DNA from: a virus
IMG/VR virus record: IMGVR_UViG_3300027777_002558
Location: 1 to 27,609 of that record
Strand: one strand, 5' to 3'
Length of the DNA: 27,609 nt
The notes beneath the pieces were generated by a model. The model ran no database searches and had not been told where the DNA came from. It saw only the letters and a program-made list of their open reading frames with translations. Made by a program: the position numbers and the translations under genes. This document shows, in pieces, positions 6,655-13,967 of the stretch; positions within the stretch are counted from its first letter, which is position 1; each line of letters begins with the position of its first letter.

Positions 6655-7301
6655 CTCTTCATATTGGCTACAAAGTTATAAAATTCAGCTCTTGTAGCAC
6701 CATCCTCTAAAAAGTCTCCACTAAGTTTAGAAGTCTTCATCTCACATCCATCATGCTTTACACCACGGAGACATGCGCAAGTATGTGTAGCGCTTACCAT
6801 GACAGCGACACCCTTATTCAACTCACATACGCCATTAATAGCATCGTGAATCTGTACAGTAAGACCCTCCTGAATTTGTGGGCGACGAGCATAAAATTCA
6901 ACGATTCGATTGAGCTTCGATAATCCAATTACTCGACCTTCAGCAGAGGGGATATAAGCAACGTGCGCAACACCTGTAAAGGCAAGGTGATGATGGCTAC
7001 AGAGCGACTTTACAGGGATGCCACCTTGAAATACCATTCCATCATATCCATTACTAGGGAATGATGTGATCTTCGGTGGATTATCATAACAACCACTTGC
7101 AAGATCATTGACGAATGCTTTAGCAACCCTCAATGGTGTACCGGTACTATTTGGATCGTTGCGCCAATCAAAACCAAGAGCGTCTAGATAGGCTTCATAT
7201 GCTTTTGAAGCGTTATCAATAATAGCTTGTCTCTCTTCAGATGAATGAGGATGATTTCCGTTAGCAAATTTAAGTTTATACTCTTTTGTATATTCAGACA
7301 T
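6651..7301 (-). CDS. folE: GTP cyclohydrolase I
   Basis: A 216-residue FolE, near the usual length. The zinc and active-site residues are present: C101 and H104 in SLCSHHHLAF, C175 in ATHTCAC, and H173 before it. The C-terminal TRAEFY (about 203-208) is also typical. FolE turns GTP into 7,8-dihydroneopterin triphosphate, the first step of both folate and 7-deazaguanine synthesis. With queD and queE in the same window, the second use is more likely: supplying deazaguanine bases for phage DNA or tRNA. A sigma70-like promoter lies directly upstream, unlike the late boxes of its neighbours, so it is probably made early. Confidence 0.95.
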   Translation of the reverse strand: MSEYTKEYKLKFANGNHPHSSEERQAIIDNASKAYEAYLDALGFDWRNDPNSTGTPLRVAKAFVNDLASGCYDNPPKITSFPSNGYDGMVFQGGIPVKSLCSHHHLAFTGVAHVAYIPSAEGRVIGLSKLNRIVEFYARRPQIQEGLTVQIHDAINGVCELNKGVAVMVSATHTCACLRGVKHDGCEMKTSKLSGDFLEDGATRAEFYNFVANMKS

Positions 7302-7307
7302 ATGCTT

Positions 7308-7335
7308 ATTATACTAGCGACTTAGCTTAATTCAA
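7308..7335 (-). promoter_or_regulatory. Sigma70-like promoter of folE, leaderless geometry
   Basis: On the minus strand TTGAAT (7335-7330), 16-nt spacer, TATAAT (7313-7308). The -10 ends 6 nt before the folE ATG, predicting a start at or next to the ATG. Confidence 0.6.
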
Positions 7336-7343
7336 CATAAATA
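7336..7343 (+). promoter_or_regulatory. Late promoter box CATAAATA
   Basis: The box ends 6 nt before the ATG at 7350. It lies back to back with the leftward sigma70-like promoter of folE, whose -35 (7330-7335) directly abuts it. Confidence 0.6.
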
Positions 7344-7349
7344 ATAAGG

Positions 7350-7778
7350 ATGAAGTATGATCAAGTCATTTTAGAGAGTTTACAGAAGGTAACTTTGAAA
7401 AAAGTACGTATCAAAGTTGACCCTATTAGCGTCAGTCAAAGTGCTGATCTTTCAAACTGTAATGGTTATGAAGGATATGTTTTAGCTGAAGATCAAGAAT
7501 TTACTAAAGTTCTCGTTGTAGTACCAGATCATGAAGGTAATATGTCAGTAATGGATATTCCGAATGAACATCTTGAAAGACTTACAAATATTAGTGACAA
7601 TCTCATTGCCTTAAAAGAATTTATTCTTCTTGCTCTTGATATTTCGCTCGATGACCCACTTATTCAAATTTTACATGCAGCTGAATCTATTAACGATGTT
7701 GAAGCCTTTTTAAGAGACCGGGGCTTAACAGATGAAGATATTACAAATCTTTATAAATATTATATCGCCAATGAATAA
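7350..7778 (+). CDS. Small virion-type protein, possible SH3-like fold
   Basis: A 142-residue protein. The N-terminus MKYDQVILES contains I-L-E (residues 7-9), a possible prohead-protease site. Residues about 15-80 look beta-rich (alternating hydrophobics, GYEGYVLAED, KVLVVVPDHEG), compatible with an SH3/KOW-like barrel. The C-terminal 60 residues are helical and acidic. I do not recognise the family. It has a late box 6 nt upstream, and its last codons carry a second late box (7752-7759) for the gene that overlaps it by 8 nt. Confidence 0.7.
   Translation: MKYDQVILESLQKVTLKKVRIKVDPISVSQSADLSNCNGYEGYVLAEDQEFTKVLVVVPDHEGNMSVMDIPNEHLERLTNISDNLIALKEFILLALDISLDDPLIQILHAAESINDVEAFLRDRGLTDEDITNLYKYYIANE
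7752..7759 (+). promoter_or_regulatory. T4-type late promoter (perfect TATAAATA) inside a coding region
   Basis: TATAAATA lies within the last codons of the preceding gene and 11 nt before the ATG at 7771. It supports that ATG over an upstream in-frame start and would give a leader of about 6 nt. Confidence 0.6.
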
Positions 7779-9138
7779 TTTTGACAACTTAGCTAGCCTA
7801 GCTTTAGATGAAGCAAGTTTAGGTGATTATATGAAAGCAGTTAAAGCAACAGCTGCTAATGCTGCGCGATCAACGGCTAAGGTAGCACGGGCTGCTACGC
7901 ATGGTGCCGCTGCAGCTACAAAGCTCGCTGGAAATGTTGTTCAAGGTGCTGGCCAGGTATATTCTGCTCTAGGTGGTACTCAGGGTGGTGCGATGCTTCA
8001 AAAGGTAGGCAGCGCTACAGCAAATGCTGCCGGAAAAGTTGTTACATCAATGCAGGAATTAGGTGCAACAGCGCAAGAAGAAGAGATAATGAGAAAATTA
8101 TATGGAGAGAACCCTATGAAAGGTGATCCTATAAAGGTTGAATTACCGGGTATCGAAGCTCCAAACGCCTATATCCGCGATACAAAGCCTGGTACTAAGG
8201 AAGATACAATTTATACAGTAGAACTTTTCCCTATGGGAAAATTAACGTCATTTAAACTTTCATCACAATCTGCAAACTCTGTTGGTTTGACACCAGATCA
8301 AAAAGCTATACAGGCGATAAAAGCCAAATCACCGGTAGATGAATTGTCCTTTACAAAGGGTAATAAGAATTACGGTTCTACAAATGTGACTTTATCACTT
8401 TATAAAAATAAAAAGTTAGTAGCTGCACGTAATATACCAGGTCTGAAGGATAGCGGTGGTTTACATTTCAACGGAGATGGTCAACCCTGGACGTTAAATT
8501 CAGATTCTTCAGATTCAATTGATTTTTCAGATATCGCAGCGATGGTTGCAAATGATAAGTCATTAAACTTAGACACAAAACAGATATCACAAGTTGTAGC
8601 TACAACAAATTACCCTCAACTTAAACAAGTATTAACAAAATTCGGTAAAGGCGATCTTTATATGAAAGCTTATACAAACGCTGCTACAGCTCTCAGACAA
8701 GGAAAAACACCGCCGACGGCTCCAACGGCAGCTGGAAATAATGAAACTTCAACACCGGGAGATCAAACAAAAGGTATTAATGCAAGAACACTAGAGGGTA
8801 ACCCGGTAACGGGACAGACACGTTATACAACTGCAGATAAAAAGAAAACATATTTATACGGTAAAGGTGGCTGGAAACAATATGATCCTAACACTAAAAA
8901 ATGGAGTCCACCCATACAACAGCAAGCACAAATTACTGCAGCTTGGCAGAAATCACAAAATATCAAACCTATAGCTGCAAGTAAACCCGTAGCGGCTTCA
9001 CCACGTAGAGCAACGAAAGGTGAAACAAAAACCAAAACTGGCGCACCTGTTGATCAATATACCGCAGCAGATGTTGCTTCAATGAACCTACCATCTCATC
9101 CATTAACTAGCAGGACACCACCTAACAGAAGACGATAA
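7771..9138 (+). CDS. Large Ala-rich virion-type protein
   Basis: A 455-residue protein. I start it at 7771 because a perfect late promoter box lies 11 nt upstream. The N-terminus MNNFDNLASLALDEASLGDYM contains L-D-E, a possible prohead-protease site. It is followed by a very Ala-rich region (about 20-105) with small-residue helices and Gly spacers. A mixed domain follows (about 110-310, containing YTVELFPMGKLTSFKL), then a Thr/Pro/Lys-rich, probably disordered tail with an aromatic insert (TYLYGKGGWKQYDP). I do not recognise it. The late box and composition suggest a head or internal protein. Confidence 0.65.
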   Translation: MNNFDNLASLALDEASLGDYMKAVKATAANAARSTAKVARAATHGAAAATKLAGNVVQGAGQVYSALGGTQGGAMLQKVGSATANAAGKVVTSMQELGATAQEEEIMRKLYGENPMKGDPIKVELPGIEAPNAYIRDTKPGTKEDTIYTVELFPMGKLTSFKLSSQSANSVGLTPDQKAIQAIKAKSPVDELSFTKGNKNYGSTNVTLSLYKNKKLVAARNIPGLKDSGGLHFNGDGQPWTLNSDSSDSIDFSDIAAMVANDKSLNLDTKQISQVVATTNYPQLKQVLTKFGKGDLYMKAYTNAATALRQGKTPPTAPTAAGNNETSTPGDQTKGINARTLEGNPVTGQTRYTTADKKKTYLYGKGGWKQYDPNTKKWSPPIQQQAQITAAWQKSQNIKPIAASKPVAASPRRATKGETKTKTGAPVDQYTAADVASMNLPSHPLTSRTPPNRRR

Positions 9139-9141
9139 ATT

Positions 9142-9324
9142 ATGCCTTATAATATACAAAAATCCAAAGCAGGTTATAAGGTACGTTATAAGAAAAACGG
9201 CAGAATGCATACAGTACCTGGAGCTTCAGCATCTAAGGAAAAAGCTCAAAAACGTATTGCAGCCATTGAAATAAGCAAACATGCTCATGAAAGTTTTGAT
9301 CAGAGGGTAAATAATTTATTGTAA
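9142..9324 (+). CDS. Small basic protein of unknown function
   Basis: A 60-residue protein beginning MPYNIQKSKAGYKVRYKKNG, with a short beta-hairpin-like basic start, then a helix with SKEKAQKRIAAIE and a C-terminal FDQRVNNLL. The SKEKA(Q)xRxxAI pattern recurs in small phage proteins of unknown role. It follows the large Ala-rich gene by 3 nt, so it is probably in the same late transcript. It is short, but its position and composition fit a real gene. Confidence 0.6.
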   Translation: MPYNIQKSKAGYKVRYKKNGRMHTVPGASASKEKAQKRIAAIEISKHAHESFDQRVNNLL

Positions 9325-9400
9325 ACGCTACTCTCCTAGTTGATTTATTTTTTACGTGGAATAACTAATAGAGAATATGGAGTTGAGAAGAGGGACGGTG

Positions 9401-9408
9401 GATAAATA
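9401..9408 (+). promoter_or_regulatory. Possible late promoter box GATAAATA
   Basis: This TAAATA box lies 47 nt before queD, so its transcript would have a leader of about 42 nt, unlike the other boxes. It is either a second promoter for queD or chance. Confidence 0.35.
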
Positions 9409-9421
9409 ATAACTTTTTCTG

Positions 9422-9451
9422 TTGATTTCCAACTTTTCCGTGTCATACTAT
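9422..9451 (+). promoter_or_regulatory. Sigma70-like promoter of queD
   Basis: TTGATT (9422-9427), 18-nt spacer, TACTAT (9446-9451), ending 4 nt before the ATG at 9456. The spacing is looser than at the other sigma70-like sites. Confidence 0.4.
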
Positions 9452-9455
9452 CTTT

Positions 9456-10139
9456 ATGAGTTATCAGAGTACTAAACTTATCGATCTTGGTTCTTGTGCC
9501 TTTAGACAATTTGGAGCTACCCATAGTCACTGTCACTTAGTTCATGGTTATCAGATAAAAGCTAAATTTTATTTTGAATGTCGCGAACTCGACAGTAATA
9601 ACTGGTCAGTTGATTTCGGTGGACTTAAAGATCTTAAAGCAATTTTAAATAATCAATTTGATCATACACTTTGTATTGCAAAAGATGATCCTTTGCTACC
9701 TTTATTCAAACAATTAAATGATGCTGGTGGTTGTGATCTTCGTATTATGGATGCTGTTGGTATTGAAAAAACAGCTGAATGGTGTTTTAAAACAGCGCAA
9801 ACATATCTCAAGGAAAAATATGGCGATCGTTGCTGGGTTGAAAAGGTAGAAGTATATGAGCATGAAGCTAATTCAGCAATCTATTCAGAATTAAATAAAA
9901 CAACTGCTTGGACTATTACCGATAGCTCAGCTAAGCATCATAATGACTTACCTTCAATTGAAATTGAAAATCAACCAACTTCAATACCTCTTGAAGCACC
10001 AGAACAAATATTACATCCTATTGAAACACCACCTACAGTAACTTCGAGTAAGCCAAAGGGTGGACCTGTACCACTACATAATAATGTTACAAACGGGTAT
10101 TCAGGTTTATTTGATAATATTAGTTGGGGTAGCCGTTGA
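9456..10139 (+). CDS. queD: 6-carboxy-tetrahydropterin synthase (QueD) with long C-terminal extension
   Basis: A 227-residue protein. The PTPS/QueD core spans about residues 8-145. It has a His/Cys-rich site THSHCHLVHGY (22-32; H23, H25, C26, H27, H30), VDFGGLKDLK (52-61), FDH (68-70) and the C-terminal EHEANSAIY (134-142). QueD converts dihydroneopterin triphosphate into 6-carboxy-tetrahydropterin, the second step towards 7-deazaguanine. Bacterial enzymes usually read HGH where this has HGY; I recall HGY in marine-phage versions. About 80 extra residues follow the core, rich in Pro, Thr and Glu and ending in Gly/Asn-rich sequence, probably a disordered tail. The downstream gene overlaps its stop. 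Confidence 0.85.
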   Translation: MSYQSTKLIDLGSCAFRQFGATHSHCHLVHGYQIKAKFYFECRELDSNNWSVDFGGLKDLKAILNNQFDHTLCIAKDDPLLPLFKQLNDAGGCDLRIMDAVGIEKTAEWCFKTAQTYLKEKYGDRCWVEKVEVYEHEANSAIYSELNKTTAWTITDSSAKHHNDLPSIEIENQPTSIPLEAPEQILHPIETPPTVTSSKPKGGPVPLHNNVTNGYSGLFDNISWGSR

Positions 10140-10540
10140 ACGCTGAGCAACGGCAACAATTATTTGGCGGCGAGATCTCAGATCATTTTATTATTCTAAA
10201 TAAAACTGCGCCAGAGTTTGTTAATGCGTTCCTTAATAATGATCAAAGACTTGATGATATATACACATCACAAGTTAAACCTGTAGGACAGGTTGCAGTA
10301 ACAAATTCACCGACAAATATAAGTATGGACGCTCTTATAGAGCGTGAACCTGATAAAGCTGTAATTCAATTACAGAATACGCTAACAAAAATAGCTAATG
10401 AATACGGTCTAACATCAGATTCATCGACTAATGTCAACTTTACACCCTCTCTCAAGGATCAATCCTCCATAGATATACAGCAAGCCAATGATGCTGTAGT
10501 AAAAGCATTAGAGGAACTTAAATCCTTAGGCGAGTTTTAG
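10136..10540 (+). CDS. Unrecognised acidic/helical protein, TTG start
   Basis: A 134-residue protein I do not recognise. It would begin at a TTG overlapping the queD stop (TTGA), a normal coupling arrangement. The first in-frame ATG (about 10325) would remove nearly half of the protein. It is Asn/Gln/Asp-rich, with a C-terminal helix ANDAVVKALEELKSL. It shares queD's Asn/Pro-rich style of tail, but I see no motif. Its 3' end overlaps phoH on the other strand by 23 nt. Confidence 0.55.
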   Translation: MNAEQRQQLFGGEISDHFIILNKTAPEFVNAFLNNDQRLDDIYTSQVKPVGQVAVTNSPTNISMDALIEREPDKAVIQLQNTLTKIANEYGLTSDSSTNVNFTPSLKDQSSIDIQQANDAVVKALEELKSLGEF

Positions 10541-11351
10541 CTGTATCTGATGGGCTATATTCTTTTGTATTTGTTACAGGTACAATACCTTTAAATACAT
10601 GAGTAACATAACGGCAGAGTTCTGAACGAACAATATGGTCCTCTGTTAACTCAACACAATGTACACCATGTGCTTTTGCATCATCATTATCGAAAGCCTT
10701 ATATACGGTGTTAAAGCCTGACTTACCATAAGGTAAATCTGACTGATCCGGATCACCGCATATAATCATTTTACTAAATTCACCCATACGTGTAAACAAT
10801 GTCTGTAATTCACGTATTGTTAAGTTTTGACTTTCATCGCAGCAAATAAATTTTACAGCAAAATGAAGTCCACGTGCAAAGTTAATAGGACATATTGTTA
10901 TTCTATTATCCTTATGTAAACGGTGAATTTGTGGTTCAGTGACAAGTTCAGAAAACTTTTCATTAAAAGGCGTCATATAAACATTAACCTTTTCGTTAAT
11001 ATCACCAGGTAAATAACCAAGTTTAGAATCTGAACTCTCTACTGCTGAACGTACTAATACGATATCTGAAACTTTCTTTAAAGTAAGAAGTTGTAATCCA
11101 AGATACATCGAAAGAATTGTTTTTGATGTACCAGCTGGTCCCTTAAGAATCATTAATTTTGTACTCTTATCGAGAAAGAGATTTATAATCTCTTTTTGTT
11201 TATCTGTCCAAGGAAGCTCTCGAACATTAAGAGTAAAATCAATCTTTTCTCTCTGGGCTACGTAGGGTGAAGTATCTTTGACCTCCGTGTTAGCGTTAGT
11301 CTTCGATGTTACAACGGCGGCTGCTTTCGCAGTGCGTTTTTGTTTTTTCAT
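10518..11351 (-). CDS. phoH: PhoH-like ATPase
   Basis: A 277-residue PhoH-family P-loop protein. It has the Walker A GPAGTSKT (residues 71-78), a Walker B-like FICCDESQN (about 168-176) and ICGDPDQSDL further on, all typical of PhoH/RNA-helicase-like ATPases. The first 40 residues are a Lys/Ala/Thr-rich tail. PhoH is very common in marine phages; its role is unsettled, with RNA metabolism and phosphate stress both proposed. A late-type box lies 7 nt upstream. The neighbouring queE starts divergently. Confidence 0.92.
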   Translation of the reverse strand: MKKQKRTAKAAAVVTSKTNANTEVKDTSPYVAQREKIDFTLNVRELPWTDKQKEIINLFLDKSTKLMILKGPAGTSKTILSMYLGLQLLTLKKVSDIVLVRSAVESSDSKLGYLPGDINEKVNVYMTPFNEKFSELVTEPQIHRLHKDNRITICPINFARGLHFAVKFICCDESQNLTIRELQTLFTRMGEFSKMIICGDPDQSDLPYGKSGFNTVYKAFDNDDAKAHGVHCVELTEDHIVRSELCRYVTHVFKGIVPVTNTKEYSPSDTAKTRLRI

Positions 11352-11358
11352 CTATAAT

Positions 11359-11366
11359 TATTTAAT
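11359..11366 (-). promoter_or_regulatory. Late promoter box ATTAAATA of phoH
   Basis: On the minus strand ATTAAATA ends 7 nt before the phoH ATG at 11351. The rightward queE promoter begins 12 nt further on. Confidence 0.5.
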
Positions 11367-11377
11367 CATTTCAGACC

Positions 11378-11405
11378 TTGATTATCTGACAACCTACAGT
11401 ATTAT
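11378..11405 (+). promoter_or_regulatory. Sigma70-like promoter of queE
   Basis: TTGATT (11378-11383), 16-nt spacer, TATTAT (11400-11405). It ends 8 nt before the ATG at 11414, giving a leader of about 2 nt. Confidence 0.5.
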
Positions 11406-11413
11406 TGATTGTA

Positions 11414-12175
11414 ATGAGTACTATTGATATTAATAACGAGACATTATTCCTATCCGATGATAAGGTTTTTTATACCATCGAAGGTGAGGGTGAGTATGTC
11501 GGTATGCCGTCAGTCTTTATGCGTTTATCCATGTGTAATTTGACATGTATTGGATTTGCATCTGAAGATTCACCGAATGGGTGTGATTCATTTATCTCTT
11601 GGTCTGTTAAGAACAAAATGACATTTGCTGAAATCTTCCAACTTATGGAAGAAAATAATTACATCGAGCATCTCAAAACAGCAGCTATTCTTAAGCTCAC
11701 GGGCGGGGAGCCTCTTATTCAGGAAAAGCAATTATTGAAATTTGTACAGGCGTTTTATGAACGCTATGATTTTAAACCTGTAATTGATTTCGAAACAAAT
11801 GCTACTCTTACTCCGAGTGATGAATGGCATAATTGGTTAGCTACATTTACTACTTCACCAAAGCTTCGCTCTAACGGCGATCCTGAAGATAAGACGTATA
11901 AGCCTGAAGTACTTAAATGGCATGTTAAAAATCGCTCAGGCTTTAAATTTGTTATTAATAAATCTGACGATATTAATGAGATCTGGGAAAAGTATGTAGA
12001 TGATAAGCACGGTATAAGGATACCTCTTAATCGAATCTGGTTTATGCCTTGCTGTGGTTCAAGAGAAGAGCATATTCAAAATGCTCCAGCGGTTGCTGAA
12101 TATGCTAAAGCACTACATGTCAATTTTAGTCCGAGATTGCAATTACTTATTTGGAATAAAGCACTCAAAGTTTGA
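11414..12175 (+). CDS. queE: 7-carboxy-7-deazaguanine synthase-like radical SAM enzyme (QueE)
   Basis: A 253-residue protein, started at the ATG 8 nt after a TATTAT box rather than at the TTG at 11405. It has the QueE entry motif YTIEGEGEYVG (20-30), FMRLSMCNLTC (35-45) and LTGGEPL. QueE uses an Fe4S4 cluster and S-adenosylmethionine to contract 6-carboxy-tetrahydropterin into 7-carboxy-7-deazaguanine. The cysteines are C41-x3-C45-x11-C57, so the usual CxxxCxxC has an enlarged second gap, while CDS after C57 still matches the common CDT. Some QueE proteins have altered cluster loops, so this may be a functional variant. It works with FolE and QueD; QueC, the next enzyme, is not in this window. 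Confidence 0.88.
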   Translation: MSTIDINNETLFLSDDKVFYTIEGEGEYVGMPSVFMRLSMCNLTCIGFASEDSPNGCDSFISWSVKNKMTFAEIFQLMEENNYIEHLKTAAILKLTGGEPLIQEKQLLKFVQAFYERYDFKPVIDFETNATLTPSDEWHNWLATFTTSPKLRSNGDPEDKTYKPEVLKWHVKNRSGFKFVINKSDDINEIWEKYVDDKHGIRIPLNRIWFMPCCGSREEHIQNAPAVAEYAKALHVNFSPRLQLLIWNKALKV

Positions 12176-12191
12176 TAAATTATTATTTTAA

Positions 12192-12199
12192 GTTAAATA
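12192..12199 (+). promoter_or_regulatory. Late promoter box GTTAAATA
   Basis: The box ends 7 nt before the ATG at 12207. A TACAAT hexamer overlaps it, but no -35 lies at a proper distance, so the late reading is preferred. Confidence 0.45.
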
Positions 12200-12206
12200 C
12201 AATAAT

Positions 12207-12956
12207 ATGAGAATTGCAATTTCTGGTTCAGCTTGTCAAGGTAAAAGTACTCTAATTGATGATATTATTAAAAAATGGCCAATGTATAAACGGTCCGATG
12301 AATTATATCGTAAGATAATAAAAGAAGAGGCTTTACCGCTCAATGATCAGGTGACAGAAGACGGACAATGGAGAATTCTAAATTGTCTTCTTGATGATAT
12401 TCAGAAGACATCAGCCGACGATTATGTTTTATTTGATCGCTGCCCGCTAGATAATCTTGTATATTCTCTTTGGGCCAATAGCAAAAATCCTAATCAAATT
12501 AGCGATGAATTTATTAAGAAATGCATCCCACTTGTAAAAGAAACAATGCATTCACTTGATATTATTTTCTTTACACCGATTACTAAATTTTCACAAATTC
12601 CTAAAGAGGCTCGTGAATCGCGTAATATTGATGAAACTTATATCAAGGAAATCGATAATTTATTTAAAGCTATAGAATATAGCTACACACGTACAGGTTC
12701 ATCGCCATTCTTTCCAGATGAAGATAGACCTCCTATTATTGAAATTTTTGGCTCAAGAGAAGAGCGTATTGCTATGGTTGAGCTTTATGTTAACGAAACA
12801 GGTGACGCTGTCGTAGAAGAGACTAGTGTATTAGATGACAAAAATCTTGATCTAATGTCCAAGTTAATGACAGATCAGAAGGATACACATCAAGCTGAGC
12901 TCATGGAAGAAAAATTTCGTACAGGAATTGTTCGTGCTAAAAATTTAGGCGAATAA
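12207..12956 (+). CDS. P-loop kinase/AAA_28-like protein (NadR-kinase or nucleotide-kinase type)
   Basis: A 249-residue protein with an N-terminal P-loop GSACQGKST (residues 7-15), a DRCPLDN segment typical of nucleoside/nucleotide-kinase lids, and a C-terminal acidic helical tail (about 205-249). It resembles the AAA_28 family, which includes the ribosylnicotinamide kinase domain of NadR and phage P-loop kinases of unknown substrate. The substrate cannot be told. The NMNAT-fold protein at 4525 leaves open a NAD-related role. It follows queE by 31 nt with its own late-type box, and meets the fiber-like gene tail to tail with a 2-nt gap. Confidence 0.75.
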   Translation: MRIAISGSACQGKSTLIDDIIKKWPMYKRSDELYRKIIKEEALPLNDQVTEDGQWRILNCLLDDIQKTSADDYVLFDRCPLDNLVYSLWANSKNPNQISDEFIKKCIPLVKETMHSLDIIFFTPITKFSQIPKEARESRNIDETYIKEIDNLFKAIEYSYTRTGSSPFFPDEDRPPIIEIFGSREERIAMVELYVNETGDAVVEETSVLDDKNLDLMSKLMTDQKDTHQAELMEEKFRTGIVRAKNLGE

Positions 12957-12958
12957 TT

Positions 12959-13933
12959 TTAAGTACCGTAATACGTTACAAGTACACGAGCAATAGCAGG
13001 TATAGGATTAACTGTACCTGTGAAGCCTGAGGGCCATGACCCGTTAGGCGCAACAGCACTAATAGTTGCTACTAAATTATACGATCCTGCTGGTCTCGTA
13101 AAACTTGCAACAAAAGGTGATACTGCATTATAAGCTGAAGCTTGTGAGAGTGTTGTAGCGCCTGTTGTAATAATAAAGTTAGAATTTTGTATATTACTAA
13201 TTGTTAAAGGTAGGGCATTAGAGAAAAAATTAGTAAACGTTGCTACAGCAGATCCATAGGCAAAAGGAGAGCCATTATTAATAATATTACACGTGGTTGT
13301 AGCGTCAAATACAGCAGTAGCGTATGAGGTTAAGGCTTGTACATTAGCGCTATATAAAGAATAAGCGTAAGCTGTGCCTGCTTGCGTTTGCGTAGTAAGA
13401 GCTGCTGAAGTATTATAAAGGTTTGTACTTGTTGTCGACGACAAACTCATTAACGCAGAATAGACAGTACCACCGGTACCAACTGTTTGTGCTGAGAGAG
13501 CTGTCAACTGAACATTTAGAGATGTATAAATTGGGTTGTTAATATAATCAACACTCGTCGGCGTAGCACTTATTATTAGTCCGTTAACAACAGTAAAACT
13601 ATCATAGTAATTATTACTGTTAACGCCTAATATAGGAGCTAGATCCGTCCAACCAGCATCAACACCATAAGTTGGATTTGATGAGTATAAGCTCGATGCT
13701 GTTAAAGAAAACACACCCATATTACCTGTAAAATATGCATTTGTGCCGGAGATATTACCTGTTACTGTGGCATTACCATTAATGTCAGTGCGTACAACGT
13801 TAAAATTACCAAACGGTATAATCTGTGTACCATTAGTTGTTTGGAGAATCAAATAATCAGTAGCAGTAGCAAGCTGTGCTGTAGGTAGACTGAGAATGCT
13901 AACCGAAGTACTATTGGACGAATTTGTTGCCAT
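12959..13933 (-). CDS. Fiber/virion surface-like protein
   Basis: A 324-residue protein rich in Ser, Thr, Asn and Ala, with few charged residues. The N-terminus SVSILSLPTAQLATATDYLILQTTNGTQIIPFGNF resembles the start of phage fiber or baseplate-associated proteins that attach through a short beta domain. It is followed by GNATVTGNISGTNAYFTG, a beta-solenoid-like repeat style, and a long beta-rich low-charge body. It has no enzyme motif. The late box 6 nt upstream supports a virion role. Its neighbour on the other side is the glycan island, which could modify such a surface protein, though nothing here proves it. The host-binding tip cannot be identified. Confidence 0.65.
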   Translation of the reverse strand: MATNSSNSTSVSILSLPTAQLATATDYLILQTTNGTQIIPFGNFNVVRTDINGNATVTGNISGTNAYFTGNMGVFSLTASSLYSSNPTYGVDAGWTDLAPILGVNSNNYYDSFTVVNGLIISATPTSVDYINNPIYTSLNVQLTALSAQTVGTGGTVYSALMSLSSTTSTNLYNTSAALTTQTQAGTAYAYSLYSANVQALTSYATAVFDATTTCNIINNGSPFAYGSAVATFTNFFSNALPLTISNIQNSNFIITTGATTLSQASAYNAVSPFVASFTRPAGSYNLVATISAVAPNGSWPSGFTGTVNPIPAIARVLVTYYGT

Positions 13934-13961
13934 TGAATATATTTATGATACAATATATAAA
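13933..13961 (+). promoter_or_regulatory. Sigma70-like promoter of the glycan island
   Basis: TTGAAT (13933-13938), 17-nt spacer, TATAAA (13956-13961), ending 6 nt before the ATG at 13968. This supports 13968 as the start rather than an upstream in-frame codon and marks the head of the glycan gene run. Confidence 0.6.
13940..13947 (-). promoter_or_regulatory. Late promoter box CATAAATA (leftward) of the fiber-like gene
   Basis: On the minus strand CATAAATA ends 6 nt before the ATG at 13933. It lies within the spacer of the rightward sigma70-like promoter, so the two promoters physically overlap. Confidence 0.55.
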
Positions 13962-13967
13962 TTAACC

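Larger units (their letters stand above)
9325..9455. other. Intergenic region upstream of queD
   Basis: 131 bp without a convincing gene. It holds a rightward GATAAATA late-type box (9401-9408) and a sigma70-like promoter next to queD. No terminator-like hairpin with a T-run was found. Confidence 0.5.

Noticed and set aside
10330-10375. Two small palindromes (CGCTC/GAGCG and CTGTAATT/AATTACAG)
   Set aside because: Both are inside a coding region and far from starts or promoters; such short A+T-rich repeats are expected by chance.
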